Positions 32,926-42,723 of a DNA stretch of 64,000 nt are shown piece after piece. This stretch comes from 66-474 sp044464225 (GTDB lineage Bacteria > Pseudomonadota > Gammaproteobacteria > Xanthomonadales > Rhodanobacteraceae): assembly GCA_044464225.1 (NCBI GenBank), contig JBIQLN010000016.1:1-64000 (forward strand). Reading direction: 5' to 3'. The position numbers and the translations under genes are program-made. The notes under the pieces are model-generated. The model searched no databases and was not told where the DNA came from. It saw only the letters and a program-made list of their open reading frames with translations. The first letter of the stretch is position 1. Each line of letters begins with the position of its first letter.

Positions 32926-34025
32926 GCGCGGGCTCCCTGCCCCGTCGATTCGGCGACGCTGGAACTTTTTTGTGCGATGCGCTTCAGCAGGTCGTTCCAC
33001 GACTTCACGAACGCGGCCGCGCCTTCGCGCTGCAACTGCCCGGCCAGCGCGGCGTCATCGATGCCGGCCGCCTTGAACTGTGCGATCACCCTTTCGCAAT
33101 CGCCCCCATCTTCCGCCATCGGTGAACCAAGCTTGCCGTGGTCGGCAAACGCCAGCAACGTCTTGTCGGGCATCGTGTTGATGGTGTCCGGTGCCGCCAG
33201 CGCTGCGATGTACAGCGTGTCGGAGGCATCCGGATCCTTGGTGCCGGTGCTGGCCCACAGGAGGCGCTGCGGGTGCGCGCCCGCTGCGACGATCCTCTTC
33301 CAGCGATCGCTTTCGCGCAGTTCCAGATACGCCCTGTAGCTGCGCTGGCCGATCGCGATTCCGAGGCGGTTCTTGAGCTCCGCCGGAACCTTGTCGGCGA
33401 CGGCGACGTCCCACCGGCTGACGAAGATGGAGGCGACTGATTCCACGTGGGGCGACTTGCCTTCCGCGATGCGGCGTTCGATCCCGCGCATCCAGGCCTC
33501 GGCTGCGGCAAGGTATTGCTCGCGCGAGAACAACAGGGTCACGTTGATGGGCACGCCCCGGTAGATCGATTCCTCGATCGCCGGAATGCCCGCCGGCGTG
33601 CCGGGGATCTTGATGAAGAGATTGTCGCGACCGCCCTTGGCATGCAGTGTGACGGCGGAGTCGATCGTGGCTTGCGTCTCGTCGGCCAGCAATGGCGAAA
33701 CTTCCAGCGACACGAAGCCATCCACGCCATGGCTTGCCTCGTGCGCCGGCTTGAACAGGTCCGCGGCGCGGGTCAGATCCTGCAAGGCGAGTTCGAAGAA
33801 AAGTTCCTCGCCTTCCTTGCCGTCGGCGATCAGCTTTGCGATCGCATCGTCGTAGTCGGTGCCGCCGGATATCGCCTTGTTGAAAATCGAGGGATTGGAT
33901 GTCAATCCGGTCACGTTGTAGTCGGCGATGTATTTCGCAAGCGTGCCGTCGTCGAGCATGCCGCGGGTAATGTTGTCCAGCCAGATGCTCTGGCCGAGAT
34001 CGTGCAGTTTCTGGGTGGGGTTCAT
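32922..34025 (-). CDS. tal: transaldolase
   Basis: 367 residues, transaldolase of the bacterial/cyanobacterial type (longer than E. coli TalB). The (beta/alpha)8 barrel has VTGLTSNPSIFNKAI at the N-terminus. The Schiff-base lysine is in NLFIKIPGTPAGIPAI, and INVTLLFS and RLLWASTGTKDP are the other family motifs. It links sedoheptulose-7-phosphate and glyceraldehyde-3-phosphate to erythrose-4-phosphate and fructose-6-phosphate. It lies 4 bp after the HAD gene and overlaps pgi. Confidence 0.95.
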   Translation of the reverse strand: MNPTQKLHDLGQSIWLDNITRGMLDDGTLAKYIADYNVTGLTSNPSIFNKAISGGTDYDDAIAKLIADGKEGEELFFELALQDLTRAADLFKPAHEASHGVDGFVSLEVSPLLADETQATIDSAVTLHAKGGRDNLFIKIPGTPAGIPAIEESIYRGVPINVTLLFSREQYLAAAEAWMRGIERRIAEGKSPHVESVASIFVSRWDVAVADKVPAELKNRLGIAIGQRSYRAYLELRESDRWKRIVAAGAHPQRLLWASTGTKDPDASDTLYIAALAAPDTINTMPDKTLLAFADHGKLGSPMAEDGGDCERVIAQFKAAGIDDAALAGQLQREGAAAFVKSWNDLLKRIAQKSSSVAESTGQGARA

Positions 34026-34029
34026 CGTT

Positions 34030-34728
34030 TCACTCCGCGGCGGTTGCCGATTGCAAGGGGGAAAGGAAGGCGCCGGCTTCCATGCCTGCGAGTTCGCCGA
34101 CGTGATCCAGGGTGATCTCGGCGGCAGGGTATTCCTTCAGCGCGACCGGATCATTGGCGTAATGGCCCTGGCGCACGAATACGGTGGTCAGGCGTTCGCG
34201 CCACTGGCGCTTCATCGCGTCCAGCACGCGCAGCTTGTCTTCGACCATCACGTAATGCGTGGCCGGGAAACGTCGCATCACGTCCTCCAACATGCGTTCC
34301 TTGTGCACGTAGATCAAGACCTGTCCCTGCACTGCATCGGCAATGCCGGACACATTGATCTTGCGCGGCTGCAGCACCACGTCGCCATCGGACAGCACCA
34401 CGCAGGGGCCGAATTGCGCGAGGTGCGAAATCGCGTCCAGCGCACCGGGATACAGGCGCGACGCGAAATCGTAGTCCAGCAGGTAGGCGGCCAGGTCCTG
34501 CGCGCGCAGCTCGTCGTCACACCCCAGCCGGAAGCGCTGGATTGCGCCGAGGTAGTCGGCATAGCCGAGTTTCTCGCGGAGGTCCTCGTAGATCTCCCAG
34601 TACTTCTTGGCGCCATCGGTACCGAACACCTTCGCGATGTGCCGGTTGAGGTCATCCTGCACACCGTCGTTGTCGAGCAGGGTGTTGTCGACGTCGAACA
34701 GGAAAACGAGGGACGACGCTTCGCTCAT
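34030..34728 (-). CDS. HAD-family hydrolase
   Basis: 232 residues with HAD motifs: motif I FLFDVDNTLLDN (nucleophile and acid Asp), motif II VVLSDGD, and motif III lysine and acids near KLRVLDAMKRQ/VMVEDKL. The cap is helical (VQDDLNRHIAKVFG...). Substrate unknown. Its place between zwf and tal with ATGA overlap to zwf suggests it acts on a sugar phosphate of the same pathway, or repairs a side product; that is inference. Confidence 0.85.
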   Translation of the reverse strand: MSEASSLVFLFDVDNTLLDNDGVQDDLNRHIAKVFGTDGAKKYWEIYEDLREKLGYADYLGAIQRFRLGCDDELRAQDLAAYLLDYDFASRLYPGALDAISHLAQFGPCVVLSDGDVVLQPRKINVSGIADAVQGQVLIYVHKERMLEDVMRRFPATHYVMVEDKLRVLDAMKRQWRERLTTVFVRQGHYANDPVALKEYPAAEITLDHVGELAGMEAGAFLSPLQSATAAE

Positions 34729-36125
34729 CGGCTCACCCTGGGCAGCGGATCGAGCCGCGGATCGTTCCAGCCACCGGCATGCGCAATCAGGGCGTCGGCT
34801 TCCTTCGGACCCCAGGTGCCGGGTTTGTATTTGTGCACCGGCACCTTGTCGCCGATGACCGGATCGAGGACCCGCCAGGCTTCTTCCACGCAGTCGTCGC
34901 GGGTAAACAGCGCCGAATCACCCTCGATCGCGTCCCCGAGCAGGCGCTCGTAAGGCGCCATTGCGGTGCGCACGTGGCGGTGGGCGATCAGTTCCACCGG
35001 CAGCCCCTTCATGGCTTCACCCGGTTCCTTGACCAGCGCGCCGAGCGAAATGACCACGTCGGGACTCAGGCGGAAGCGGAAATGGTTCACCGCGCCACCC
35101 TCCGTCGGGCAATCGAAGACCTGCTGTGGCGGTTTCTTCAGGCGCACCAGCACCTCGGTGCATTTCACGGGCAATTGCTTGCCCGCACGGATGAAGAACG
35201 GCACGCCGGCCCATCGCCAGGTATCCATGTGTATGCGCAGCGCGGCGAATGTTTCGACGGTCGAGTTCTTGGCGACACCCGCCTCCTTCAAGTAGCCGTC
35301 GAATTGCCCCCGCACCACGTCTCCGGGCTCCAGCGGGCGCATCGAGCGGAACAACCGCAGCTTCTCGTCGCGCATGGCATCGGAGCTGCGATTCGCCGGT
35401 GGCCCCATGGCCAGCAGCGCCAGCACCTGGAACATGTGGTTCTGCACCACGTCGCGTATGGCGCCCACTTCATCGTAGAACCTGCCGCGCCCCTGCACGC
35501 CGAAATCCTCGGCCATGGTGATCTGCATGCTGGCGATGTGGTCGCGATTCCAGATGGGTTCCAGCAGCGAATTGGCGAAGCGGAAATACAAAAGGTTCTG
35601 CACCGGTTCCTTGCCAAGGTAATGATCGATGCGGAAGATGTCGTGCTCGTGGAAAAAACGGTGCAGCGTCCGATTGAGCGCCCGCGCGGACTTCAAGTCG
35701 CGCCCGAACGGTTTTTCGACGATCACCCGTGCGCCCTGCGAACAGCCCGATGCCGCCAGACCCTTCACCACCGGCACGAACATGCTGGGTGGAATCGCGA
35801 GGTAATGCAGCGGATGCTGTGCATCGCCCAGGGCCGCCCGCAGCTTGTCATAGGTTTGCGCGTCACCGTAATCGCCATCGATGTACCGCATCTGCTTCGA
35901 CAACTTCGCAAACGCTGCCTTGTCGATGCCGCCGTGTTCCTTCAGGCTGTCTTCGGCGCGCTTGCGCAACTGGTCCACGTCCCAGCCGGAGCGGGCGATG
36001 CCGATTACCGGCATGTCCAGCTTGCCGTCATTGATCAGCGCCTGCAGGGCCGGAAAGATCTGCTTGTAGGCCAGATCACCGGTGGCGCCGAAGAACACGA
36101 AGGCATCGGACGTGGCGGTGGGCAT
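34725..36125 (-). CDS. zwf: glucose-6-phosphate 1-dehydrogenase
   Basis: 466 residues; oxidises glucose-6-phosphate to 6-phosphogluconolactone with NADP. The dinucleotide motif GATGDLA is at residues 13-19; EKPFGRDL and the active-site RIDHYLGKEPVQN are intact. ATG 36125 overlaps the GH94 stop by one base (TGATG). The pgl and gnd genes for the next steps lie just across the divergent promoter region, giving the whole oxidative branch. Confidence 0.96.
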   Translation of the reverse strand: MPTATSDAFVFFGATGDLAYKQIFPALQALINDGKLDMPVIGIARSGWDVDQLRKRAEDSLKEHGGIDKAAFAKLSKQMRYIDGDYGDAQTYDKLRAALGDAQHPLHYLAIPPSMFVPVVKGLAASGCSQGARVIVEKPFGRDLKSARALNRTLHRFFHEHDIFRIDHYLGKEPVQNLLYFRFANSLLEPIWNRDHIASMQITMAEDFGVQGRGRFYDEVGAIRDVVQNHMFQVLALLAMGPPANRSSDAMRDEKLRLFRSMRPLEPGDVVRGQFDGYLKEAGVAKNSTVETFAALRIHMDTWRWAGVPFFIRAGKQLPVKCTEVLVRLKKPPQQVFDCPTEGGAVNHFRFRLSPDVVISLGALVKEPGEAMKGLPVELIAHRHVRTAMAPYERLLGDAIEGDSALFTRDDCVEEAWRVLDPVIGDKVPVHKYKPGTWGPKEADALIAHAGGWNDPRLDPLPRVSR

Positions 36126-39100
36126 CAACTCGGCTCCTTGTGCATGGTCACGCGGACGTGGTGCGAGGCGCCGTCATCGACCAGCGCGATGCCGGCGCCT
36201 GAACCCTGCAACGTTACACCATCCAGTTCGATCGCGGCGATGCCACGGCAGACGCGCTGCGGATTTTCGACCTCGATCCGCCAAATCGTGCCGCCGCGCC
36301 GGTAGGTCAGCGCAAAGCCCTTCCACGCGTGCGGCATGCATGGATCGATGTGCAGCCGGTCGCCGCGAAGGCGAAAGCCCAGTACCCATTCGACCACTGC
36401 GCGATACAACCAGCCCGCCGAACCGGTGTACCAGGTCCAGCCCCCGCGCCCCACGTGCGGCGTGACCGAATAGACATCGGCGCATTCGACGTACGGTTCG
36501 ACCTTGTAACGGGCGCACCTTTCCGGCGTATCGGATTTCCGGATCGGATCGAAAATCTCCAGCAATTCGCCAGCCTTGTCGCCGTCGCCCAGCATCGCGA
36601 AGGCAATCAGCGACCAGATCGAACCGTGTGTGTACTGCCCCCCGTTTTCGCGCAAGCCGGGGGGATAACCCTTGATGTAACCCGGATCGTGCGAGGTCTT
36701 GTCGAACGGTTCGGTGAACAGTGGCACGACACCTTCGCTGGGCCGCACCAGATGTTCGTTGACCGCGCGCATTGCGCGCTCGGCACGCCCGGCATCGCCG
36801 CGGCCGCTGATCACCGCCCATGATTGCGCCATCGAATCAATGCGGCATTCGACGTCGGCCGAGCTGCCGAGCGGCGTGCCGTCATCGTAGAACGCCCGTC
36901 GATACCATGCGCCGTCCCAGGCCTTGGTTTCCAGCGCCAGCTCCAGCGCGCGTGCATGGTCGCGCCAGCCGGCGGCGCGCACGTCGCGGCGGTCCTCCGC
37001 GAATGGCGCAAAATCGCCGATCACCTTGGTCAGGAACCATCCCATCCAGGCGCTTTCACCCTTTCCGCCGGCGCCGACGCGGTTGAGTCCGTCGTTCCAG
37101 TCGCCCGTGCCGATCAACGGCAGGCCGTGCACCCCGGTGGCGAGGCTCGCCTCGATCGCGCGCGCGCAATGCTCGAACAGCGTGCCGCAGTCGGTCGAGG
37201 GCCCGGGTCTGGAGAACGCATCGGTTTGGTCCGCCTTCAGTGGGTCGGCACGCAGGAACGGCACGCGCGTTTCGAGAATCGCCGCATCGCCCGTCGTTGC
37301 GATGTAGTGCGCCGTCACGAACGGAAGCCACAAGCGATCGTCCACCATACGCGTGCGCAAACCGCGGCCCGATGGCGGCAGCCACCAATGCTGCACGTCG
37401 CCTTCCTCGAACTGACGCGAGGCCGACAACAGGATATGTTCACGCGCAATGTCGGGTCGCGCGATGCACAGTGCGGCAACATCCTGCAACTGGTCGCGGA
37501 AGCCATACGCACCGCTGGCCTGGTAGAACGCCGTGCGTGCCCACACGCGGCAGGCCAGCACCTGGTACGGCAGGCAGCGGTTGACCAGCAGATCCAACGA
37601 ACGCTGTGGCGTTTCGATCTGCAGCGATTCGAGAATGCCATCCCACGACTGCACGGAATCTCCGAGCAACGTCTCGAATTCGGTGCGGCAACAGCGATCG
37701 ATCAATTTTGTTGCCGTCGCGCGATCGGCCCCCTCGCCAAGCAAAAACACCAGGTCGGTGGTTTCATCGGGCGCAAGCTGGACGATGGCGACGACGGCAC
37801 TGCGACCGTCGACATCGCTCCCGGGCGTCGCACCTTCGGCATTGCATGCGATGAACGCCACCGCATCTGCGAATTCCTCGCGCCACGCGTTGCGGGCCAG
37901 TACCGCGCCACGCGCGGAATCGGATTCGGTCTGCGTGGTCGGACGCGGGTCTGTTCCAATGGGCCCGAGCATCCATGCGACCGTTTGTGCCACGGCGAGC
38001 CGACGCGTCCGGTTACTGTGGTTGCGCAGGCGCAGGCGTGAAATCTTCACCGGATCGGACACCGCCACGCACTGCGTCAATTCCGATTCGATGCCGTGCA
38101 CGTTCGCATCGAAGCGCGCGTAGCCGGGACCGAAGCGCGCGACATGGGTGGCGCCCCCGGCGCGGATTGGCGATGCGGTGGCGCTCCATTCCATGCCGTC
38201 CTCGACATCGCGCAGCAGGAAAGCATCGCCAGGCGGGTCCCGTACCGCATCATTCGACCATCCGGTGATCTGGTTCTGCTGGCTGTTGACCGCCCAGCAA
38301 TAGCCGCCGCCGGTGGCGGTCACGAGGAATCCGAAATCCGGATTCGCAATGACATGGGTCCACGGCGCTGGCGTATGGACGCCGTGGCCCAGCAACGTCA
38401 CGTATTCGCGACCATCGGGGGTGAAGCCGCCGAATCCGTTCCAGCATTGCAGCGTCCTCGGTGCCGGCATCGAAGCGGGCTTGCCGCCCCGCGCACGGGT
38501 CGGTCGGAGGTGCGGCACTTCGACCACCGTGGCCTCCCCGCGCCCCGCCAGTTGTGTTTCGAGCGTCCCGTTGCGCCCGTCCAGCACGAGGCAGGCCGCG
38601 GCCCTCAGCCCGGCGAGCAATCGCTCGTCGAGGTCGCGCTCGCGCAGCACGAACGCCGAGCCCCGCGCCTTGTCCTGCTGGCCCGCGCCGCGTACGGCCT
38701 GCTCCAGCGCCGTGCCGAGCACATCGGCGTCATCCCCGGCGGCGGCGTGGAGCACCACCAGGTCGACGCAAAGCTGGCGAGCGTGCCACCACCGTTGCGC
38801 ACGCAGCAGTTCTTCGACCAACGCGATTTGCGTCGCATCGTCAAGGTGCAGCAACACGATCGGCAGGTCGCCGGAAATACCCTTGGCCCACAACACCGGC
38901 GCGCCACCCTCACCCCTCGCAATCTCTGCCGGCTCGGCACGCCACGATGGATCGGCGCCGACCAATGCGCCCGTGAGGCGCCGAAAACGTCGCACCGCGG
39001 CCTGATCGACGCCAAGGCTGTCCCGCGAGCGCTGCGCTGCCGCACGTGCCTGCGCAAAAACCTCTGCGCACGCATCCGCGGTCCGGTAGTTCCGGATCAA

Positions 39101-39886
39101 CCCGAGCACCTCATCGCGCGAGGCACCGGCCGCGGTCACGAAGGCCGCACGGCGTGTTTCGCCCGCCCCGACAACCATGCGCGCACGCAGACTGAAAATC
39201 GGATCCAGCACGGTACCGAGGCTGCCGGACAAGGATTGGCCTTGGCGCAATGCCACCGGCACCGCCAGCGATCCATCGCGACCGATGAAGCACGCGCGAT
39301 CGGTTTCGCATTCCCGTGCGCCGCGCTCGTCACCATCCACCACAAGGGCGTGTGCCGCCCACGCATCCGGTTCGGAGGGATCCTTCTTGCGACGCCACGC
39401 CACCAGCACGCCATCCTCGAAGGCCGTCTGCACGAACATCTTCGAGTAGGCGGGATGCGTGCGGTCGCCACGGTCTGAGCCGAGGATCAACTCCAGGTAC
39501 GAGGTCAGGTCGATTTCCCGTTCGACCGGTCCGTCATTGCGGATGCCGATGCCCCGCACCTCCACCGGATGACCGGGATCGACGACCACTTCGAGCGTGG
39601 TGGTGAAAGTGCCGTCGCGCCTCGCGAACCGTGCCATCGCATCGTCGAACCAGTGTCGCGTCTCGCCGCCGCAGGGAAGCGCCGCCGCCGACCACGCCCT
39701 TCCATCCGCGAGATCGCGAACAAAGACGTAACCGCCTTGTTCGCCGCCGCGATCGCCCGCGCGCCAGCGGCTGACCGTCAGCCCTTTCCAGCGGCTGGAA
39801 CCCGCGCCCGCGGAGGTCAGCAGTACCGCGTAATCCGCTCCGCCCAGCAGGCAGGTTTCCGCAGTTGATCGTGCTTCGGCAGGCAT
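36125..39886 (-). CDS. GH94 family glucan phosphorylase-like protein (NdvB C-terminal type)
   Basis: 1253 residues and no membrane segment. It matches the phosphorylase half of cyclic beta-1,2-glucan synthase NdvB: an N-terminal beta-sandwich (TCLLGGADYAVLLTSAGAGSSRW), a second sandwich (about 480-740, ITGWSNDAVRDPPGD), and an (alpha/alpha)6 barrel with GTGDWNDGLNRVG. The likely general acid is Asp932. The GT84 and transmembrane parts of NdvB are absent. GH94 enzymes release glucose-1-phosphate from beta-glucans; the linkage cannot be read from sequence. I start at ATG 39886; the frame runs 97 codons further into the divergent gene. It heads the zwf-HAD-tal-pgi-pgm operon. Confidence 0.85.
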   Translation of the reverse strand: MPAEARSTAETCLLGGADYAVLLTSAGAGSSRWKGLTVSRWRAGDRGGEQGGYVFVRDLADGRAWSAAALPCGGETRHWFDDAMARFARRDGTFTTTLEVVVDPGHPVEVRGIGIRNDGPVEREIDLTSYLELILGSDRGDRTHPAYSKMFVQTAFEDGVLVAWRRKKDPSEPDAWAAHALVVDGDERGARECETDRACFIGRDGSLAVPVALRQGQSLSGSLGTVLDPIFSLRARMVVGAGETRRAAFVTAAGASRDEVLGLIRNYRTADACAEVFAQARAAAQRSRDSLGVDQAAVRRFRRLTGALVGADPSWRAEPAEIARGEGGAPVLWAKGISGDLPIVLLHLDDATQIALVEELLRAQRWWHARQLCVDLVVLHAAAGDDADVLGTALEQAVRGAGQQDKARGSAFVLRERDLDERLLAGLRAAACLVLDGRNGTLETQLAGRGEATVVEVPHLRPTRARGGKPASMPAPRTLQCWNGFGGFTPDGREYVTLLGHGVHTPAPWTHVIANPDFGFLVTATGGGYCWAVNSQQNQITGWSNDAVRDPPGDAFLLRDVEDGMEWSATASPIRAGGATHVARFGPGYARFDANVHGIESELTQCVAVSDPVKISRLRLRNHSNRTRRLAVAQTVAWMLGPIGTDPRPTTQTESDSARGAVLARNAWREEFADAVAFIACNAEGATPGSDVDGRSAVVAIVQLAPDETTDLVFLLGEGADRATATKLIDRCCRTEFETLLGDSVQSWDGILESLQIETPQRSLDLLVNRCLPYQVLACRVWARTAFYQASGAYGFRDQLQDVAALCIARPDIAREHILLSASRQFEEGDVQHWWLPPSGRGLRTRMVDDRLWLPFVTAHYIATTGDAAILETRVPFLRADPLKADQTDAFSRPGPSTDCGTLFEHCARAIEASLATGVHGLPLIGTGDWNDGLNRVGAGGKGESAWMGWFLTKVIGDFAPFAEDRRDVRAAGWRDHARALELALETKAWDGAWYRRAFYDDGTPLGSSADVECRIDSMAQSWAVISGRGDAGRAERAMRAVNEHLVRPSEGVVPLFTEPFDKTSHDPGYIKGYPPGLRENGGQYTHGSIWSLIAFAMLGDGDKAGELLEIFDPIRKSDTPERCARYKVEPYVECADVYSVTPHVGRGGWTWYTGSAGWLYRAVVEWVLGFRLRGDRLHIDPCMPHAWKGFALTYRRGGTIWRIEVENPQRVCRGIAAIELDGVTLQGSGAGIALVDDGASHHVRVTMHKEPS

Positions 39887-40079
39887 GGGACGGGCACCGT
39901 TCAACCGTGCGTGGATCGCACAACAGCCGGAGTATGCGTGGTGTGGCCTCAATCGTGCGTGAAAGCCGGCCCCGCCCCGGGTCCATTGCGGCGGCGCAGC
40001 TTGACGCGGGCGCCGATGCGGCAAAGGATGCATCGTGGGGTGGCGCCGCCATCTGCCATCCGCGGCTGGAGAAACGACG

Positions 40080-40895
40080 ATGTCCGAAATCGCGACCGAA
40101 TCCGCAACGTGTCCCGCGCACGCGCTGGACGTGCCGAAGCCGGAGGCGCTGCCGGCCGGCGCCCCGCCCCAGCTCACGTGCTATCAGCTCGTCCCGCACG
40201 CGGCGCCCATCATCCCCGGAAGACGCGACCGCGCCTGGATGGACGCCACCAACGAACACTACGCCTATCGCTGCCTGCCGCTTTCGATGGCCAACACCAG
40301 CGGCTGGGAGATCACGTCGCCACTGGATTTCGAGGTGACATGGAACGGCAAGCAGGACATCAACGCGATCACCGCGCGCGCACCCGGCGTCGATCCGAAT
40401 GCGTTGCGCGCGCTGATTACTTCGCACTTCGCCCACGGCATCCTCACCTTCCACACCGGATGGCTGTTCCGCACGTCGCCCGGCTGGGGGCTGTGGGTGC
40501 GCGGCGCGCCCAACGACGCGAAGGACGGCATCCACGCGCTCGACGGCATGGTCGAAACCGACTGGCTGCCGTTCCCGTTCACGATGAACTGGCGATTCAT
40601 CCGGCCGTGCACCGTGCGGTTCCGGAAAGGCGATCCGTTCTGCTTCATCACGTTATGCCCGCATGCCTTGCTGGATGGTGTTGCGCCCAGGCGCGCCAGC
40701 ATCGAGGACGATCCGAAATTGAAAACCGACTACGTCGAGTGGGGCAAGTCACGCGCCGAATTCAACAAGCTGTTGCACGACGGCGATCCGGCCACCGTCG
40801 CGAAGAAGTGGCAGCGCCATTATTTCCAGGGCAAAGCGGCCGAAGGCGATGCGCCCTTCCATGTCAGCAAGCGGCGATTGAAGCCCGTCGAGTAG
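40080..40895 (+). CDS. DUF6065 family protein
   Basis: 271 residues, soluble, no signal peptide. The core reads GWEITSPLDFEVTWNG, HFAHGILTFHTGWLFRTSPGWGLWVRG and VETDWLPFPFTMNWRF. I associate this with DUF6065, a family of unknown function, from memory. Other conserved-looking blocks are CYQLVPHAAPIIPGRRDRAWMD and a C-terminal WGKSRAEFNKLL. GGAG precedes ATG 40080. It is divergent from the GH94 gene (193-bp gap) and 86 bp ahead of gnd. Confidence 0.65.
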   Translation: MSEIATESATCPAHALDVPKPEALPAGAPPQLTCYQLVPHAAPIIPGRRDRAWMDATNEHYAYRCLPLSMANTSGWEITSPLDFEVTWNGKQDINAITARAPGVDPNALRALITSHFAHGILTFHTGWLFRTSPGWGLWVRGAPNDAKDGIHALDGMVETDWLPFPFTMNWRFIRPCTVRFRKGDPFCFITLCPHALLDGVAPRRASIEDDPKLKTDYVEWGKSRAEFNKLLHDGDPATVAKKWQRHYFQGKAAEGDAPFHVSKRRLKPVE

Positions 40896-40981
40896 CCCGC
40901 CGGTTCGCGACGCCATGCAGCGCGCGTTACCATCGCCGCTTCGCGATGTGATGTGTCGCGCCAGTGTTCAAGGAGAACGCC

Positions 40982-41887
40982 ATGCAACTCGGGATGATCG
41001 GCCTCGGCAAGATGGGCAATTTCATGGCCCAGCGGCTGATGAAGGGCGGTCACGAAGTGATCGGATTCGACCCGAGCGCGAAGGCGCGGGAGGCGCTCAT
41101 CGATGCCGGCGGCGCGGCCGTCGATTCGCTCGACAAGCTGATCGAGGCGCTGCAGCCGCCGCGCGCGGTATGGATGATGGTGCCCGCGGGCAGGATCGTG
41201 GACGAGACGGTTGCCGCGCTCAACGACAGGCTTGGCAAGGGTGACGTCGTGGTGGACGGCGGCAATTCCAACTACAAGGACGACCAGCGCCACGCTGCCT
41301 TGCTGGCCGCCAAGGGCATCGACTATGTCGATTGCGGCACCAGCGGTGGCGTGTGGGGGCTGGAGGAAGGCTACAGCATGATGGTCGGCGGCGACCCGAA
41401 CGTCGTCGATCGGCTGAAGACGATCTTCGAAGTGCTGGCGCCGGCCAGGGACAAGGGCTGGGGCCGGGTCGGTCCGGTCGGCGCGGGCCATTTCGTGAAG
41501 ATGGTCCACAACGGCATCGAGTACGGCATGATGCAGGCCTACGCGGAAGGTTTCTCGATCTTCAAGCGCAAGGACGAATTCAAGCTCGACCTGGGGCAGA
41601 TCGCCGAGATCTGGCGTTACGGTTCGGTGGTGCGCTCGTGGTTGCTCGACCTCACCGCCGACACGCTGCAACGCGATCCCGACATGAAGGACATCGCCCC
41701 CTACGTGGTCGATTCCGGCGAAGGTCGATGGACGGTGGCCGAAGCCATCGACCTGGACGTGCCGGCGCCCATCATCACCGCCTCGCTGATCGAACGACTG
41801 CGCTCGCGCGACACCGATTCGTTCTCCGACAAGTTGCTTTCGGCCATGCGCAACGAATTCGGCGGCCACGCGATGAAGAAGGAATGA
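40982..41887 (+). CDS. gnd: 6-phosphogluconate dehydrogenase, decarboxylating (short type)
   Basis: 301 residues, the short GntZ/YqeC-like form rather than the 468-residue E. coli Gnd. The NAD(P) motif GLGKMG is at residues 7-12, VDGGNSNYKDD is the substrate loop, and the catalytic region GHFVKMVHNGIEYGMMQ carries Lys and Asn. The short forms often prefer NAD; this is family knowledge. AAGGAG precedes ATG 40982. The stop overlaps the pgl start (ATGA). Confidence 0.95.
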   Translation: MQLGMIGLGKMGNFMAQRLMKGGHEVIGFDPSAKAREALIDAGGAAVDSLDKLIEALQPPRAVWMMVPAGRIVDETVAALNDRLGKGDVVVDGGNSNYKDDQRHAALLAAKGIDYVDCGTSGGVWGLEEGYSMMVGGDPNVVDRLKTIFEVLAPARDKGWGRVGPVGAGHFVKMVHNGIEYGMMQAYAEGFSIFKRKDEFKLDLGQIAEIWRYGSVVRSWLLDLTADTLQRDPDMKDIAPYVVDSGEGRWTVAEAIDLDVPAPIITASLIERLRSRDTDSFSDKLLSAMRNEFGGHAMKKE

Positions 41888-42603
41888 CACGCGTTCCGGC
41901 TGCCCTGCCCGCGCAGACCGTGCGCTGGCACTTGTTCCCCGACGATGGCGCGTTGCTGGCCGATGCGCTTGCGCGCGTCATGTCGGCGGCCCAGGCGGCG
42001 ATTGCACAACACGGCGCGTTCGACATCGCGTTGGCGGGCGGCAACACGCCGCGCAAGCTGTATCGTGCGCTGCGCAACGCCGACGGCGACTGGTCACGCT
42101 GGCATGTCTGGTTCGGTGACGAACGCTGTGCGCCACCCGATGATCCCGAACGCAACAGCAAAATGGCGCGCGACGAATGGCTGGACCATGTCGCGGTTCC
42201 GGCCGCGAACGTGCACGCGATCCCTGCCGAATCGGGCGCACGCGAAGCCGCTGCGCTGTACGCGCGCGAACTGCGCAGCGTGGATGCTTTCGATCTCGTG
42301 TTGCTGGGCCTGGGTGAAGACGGCCACACCGCCAGCCTGTTTCCCGGCCACGACTGGGGTGTGCACGCCGATTCGCCGGGCGCGATCGCGGTCTTCAAGG
42401 CGCCGAAGCCCCCGCCGGAGCGCGTATCGCTGAGTGCACAACGGCTGTCGAATACCCGCCGCGTGATGTTCCTGGTCGAAGGCGCCGGCAAGCGCGACGC
42501 GGTCGCGGCATGGAAGCGTGGGGACGCGATTCCTGCGGCGTCCGTCACGCCGGAATCCGGCGTCGATGTTCTGCTGGATACCGCGGCAGCGGGAAGCCGC
42601 TGA
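41884..42603 (+). CDS. pgl: 6-phosphogluconolactonase
   Basis: 239 residues of the DevB/NagB-like type. Motifs: ALAGGNTPRKLYRAL, WHVWFGDERCAPPDDPERNS and LLGLGEDGHTASLFPG. It hydrolyses the Zwf product. It overlaps gnd by ATGA, so gnd-pgl are coupled. The 120-bp gap to orn, which converges, shows no terminator. Confidence 0.95.
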   Translation: MTRVPAALPAQTVRWHLFPDDGALLADALARVMSAAQAAIAQHGAFDIALAGGNTPRKLYRALRNADGDWSRWHVWFGDERCAPPDDPERNSKMARDEWLDHVAVPAANVHAIPAESGAREAAALYARELRSVDAFDLVLLGLGEDGHTASLFPGHDWGVHADSPGAIAVFKAPKPPPERVSLSAQRLSNTRRVMFLVEGAGKRDAVAAWKRGDAIPAASVTPESGVDVLLDTAAAGSR

Positions 42604-42723
42604 AGAGCCGGCAATCCCTGATGCCTGGCGTGTGCGCGCAGGGGGCGGCCGGTTACACGAGCCCGAAATCAATGTGCGTTGACCGGGTCGCATTCGTGGA
42701 GCGACGGCTTCGGCAACCGCAGA

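Noticed and set aside
39887..40177. 97-codon N-terminal extension of the GH94 gene
   Set aside because: It overlaps the divergent DUF6065 coding start, is Arg/Pro/Ser-rich and lacks family resemblance.
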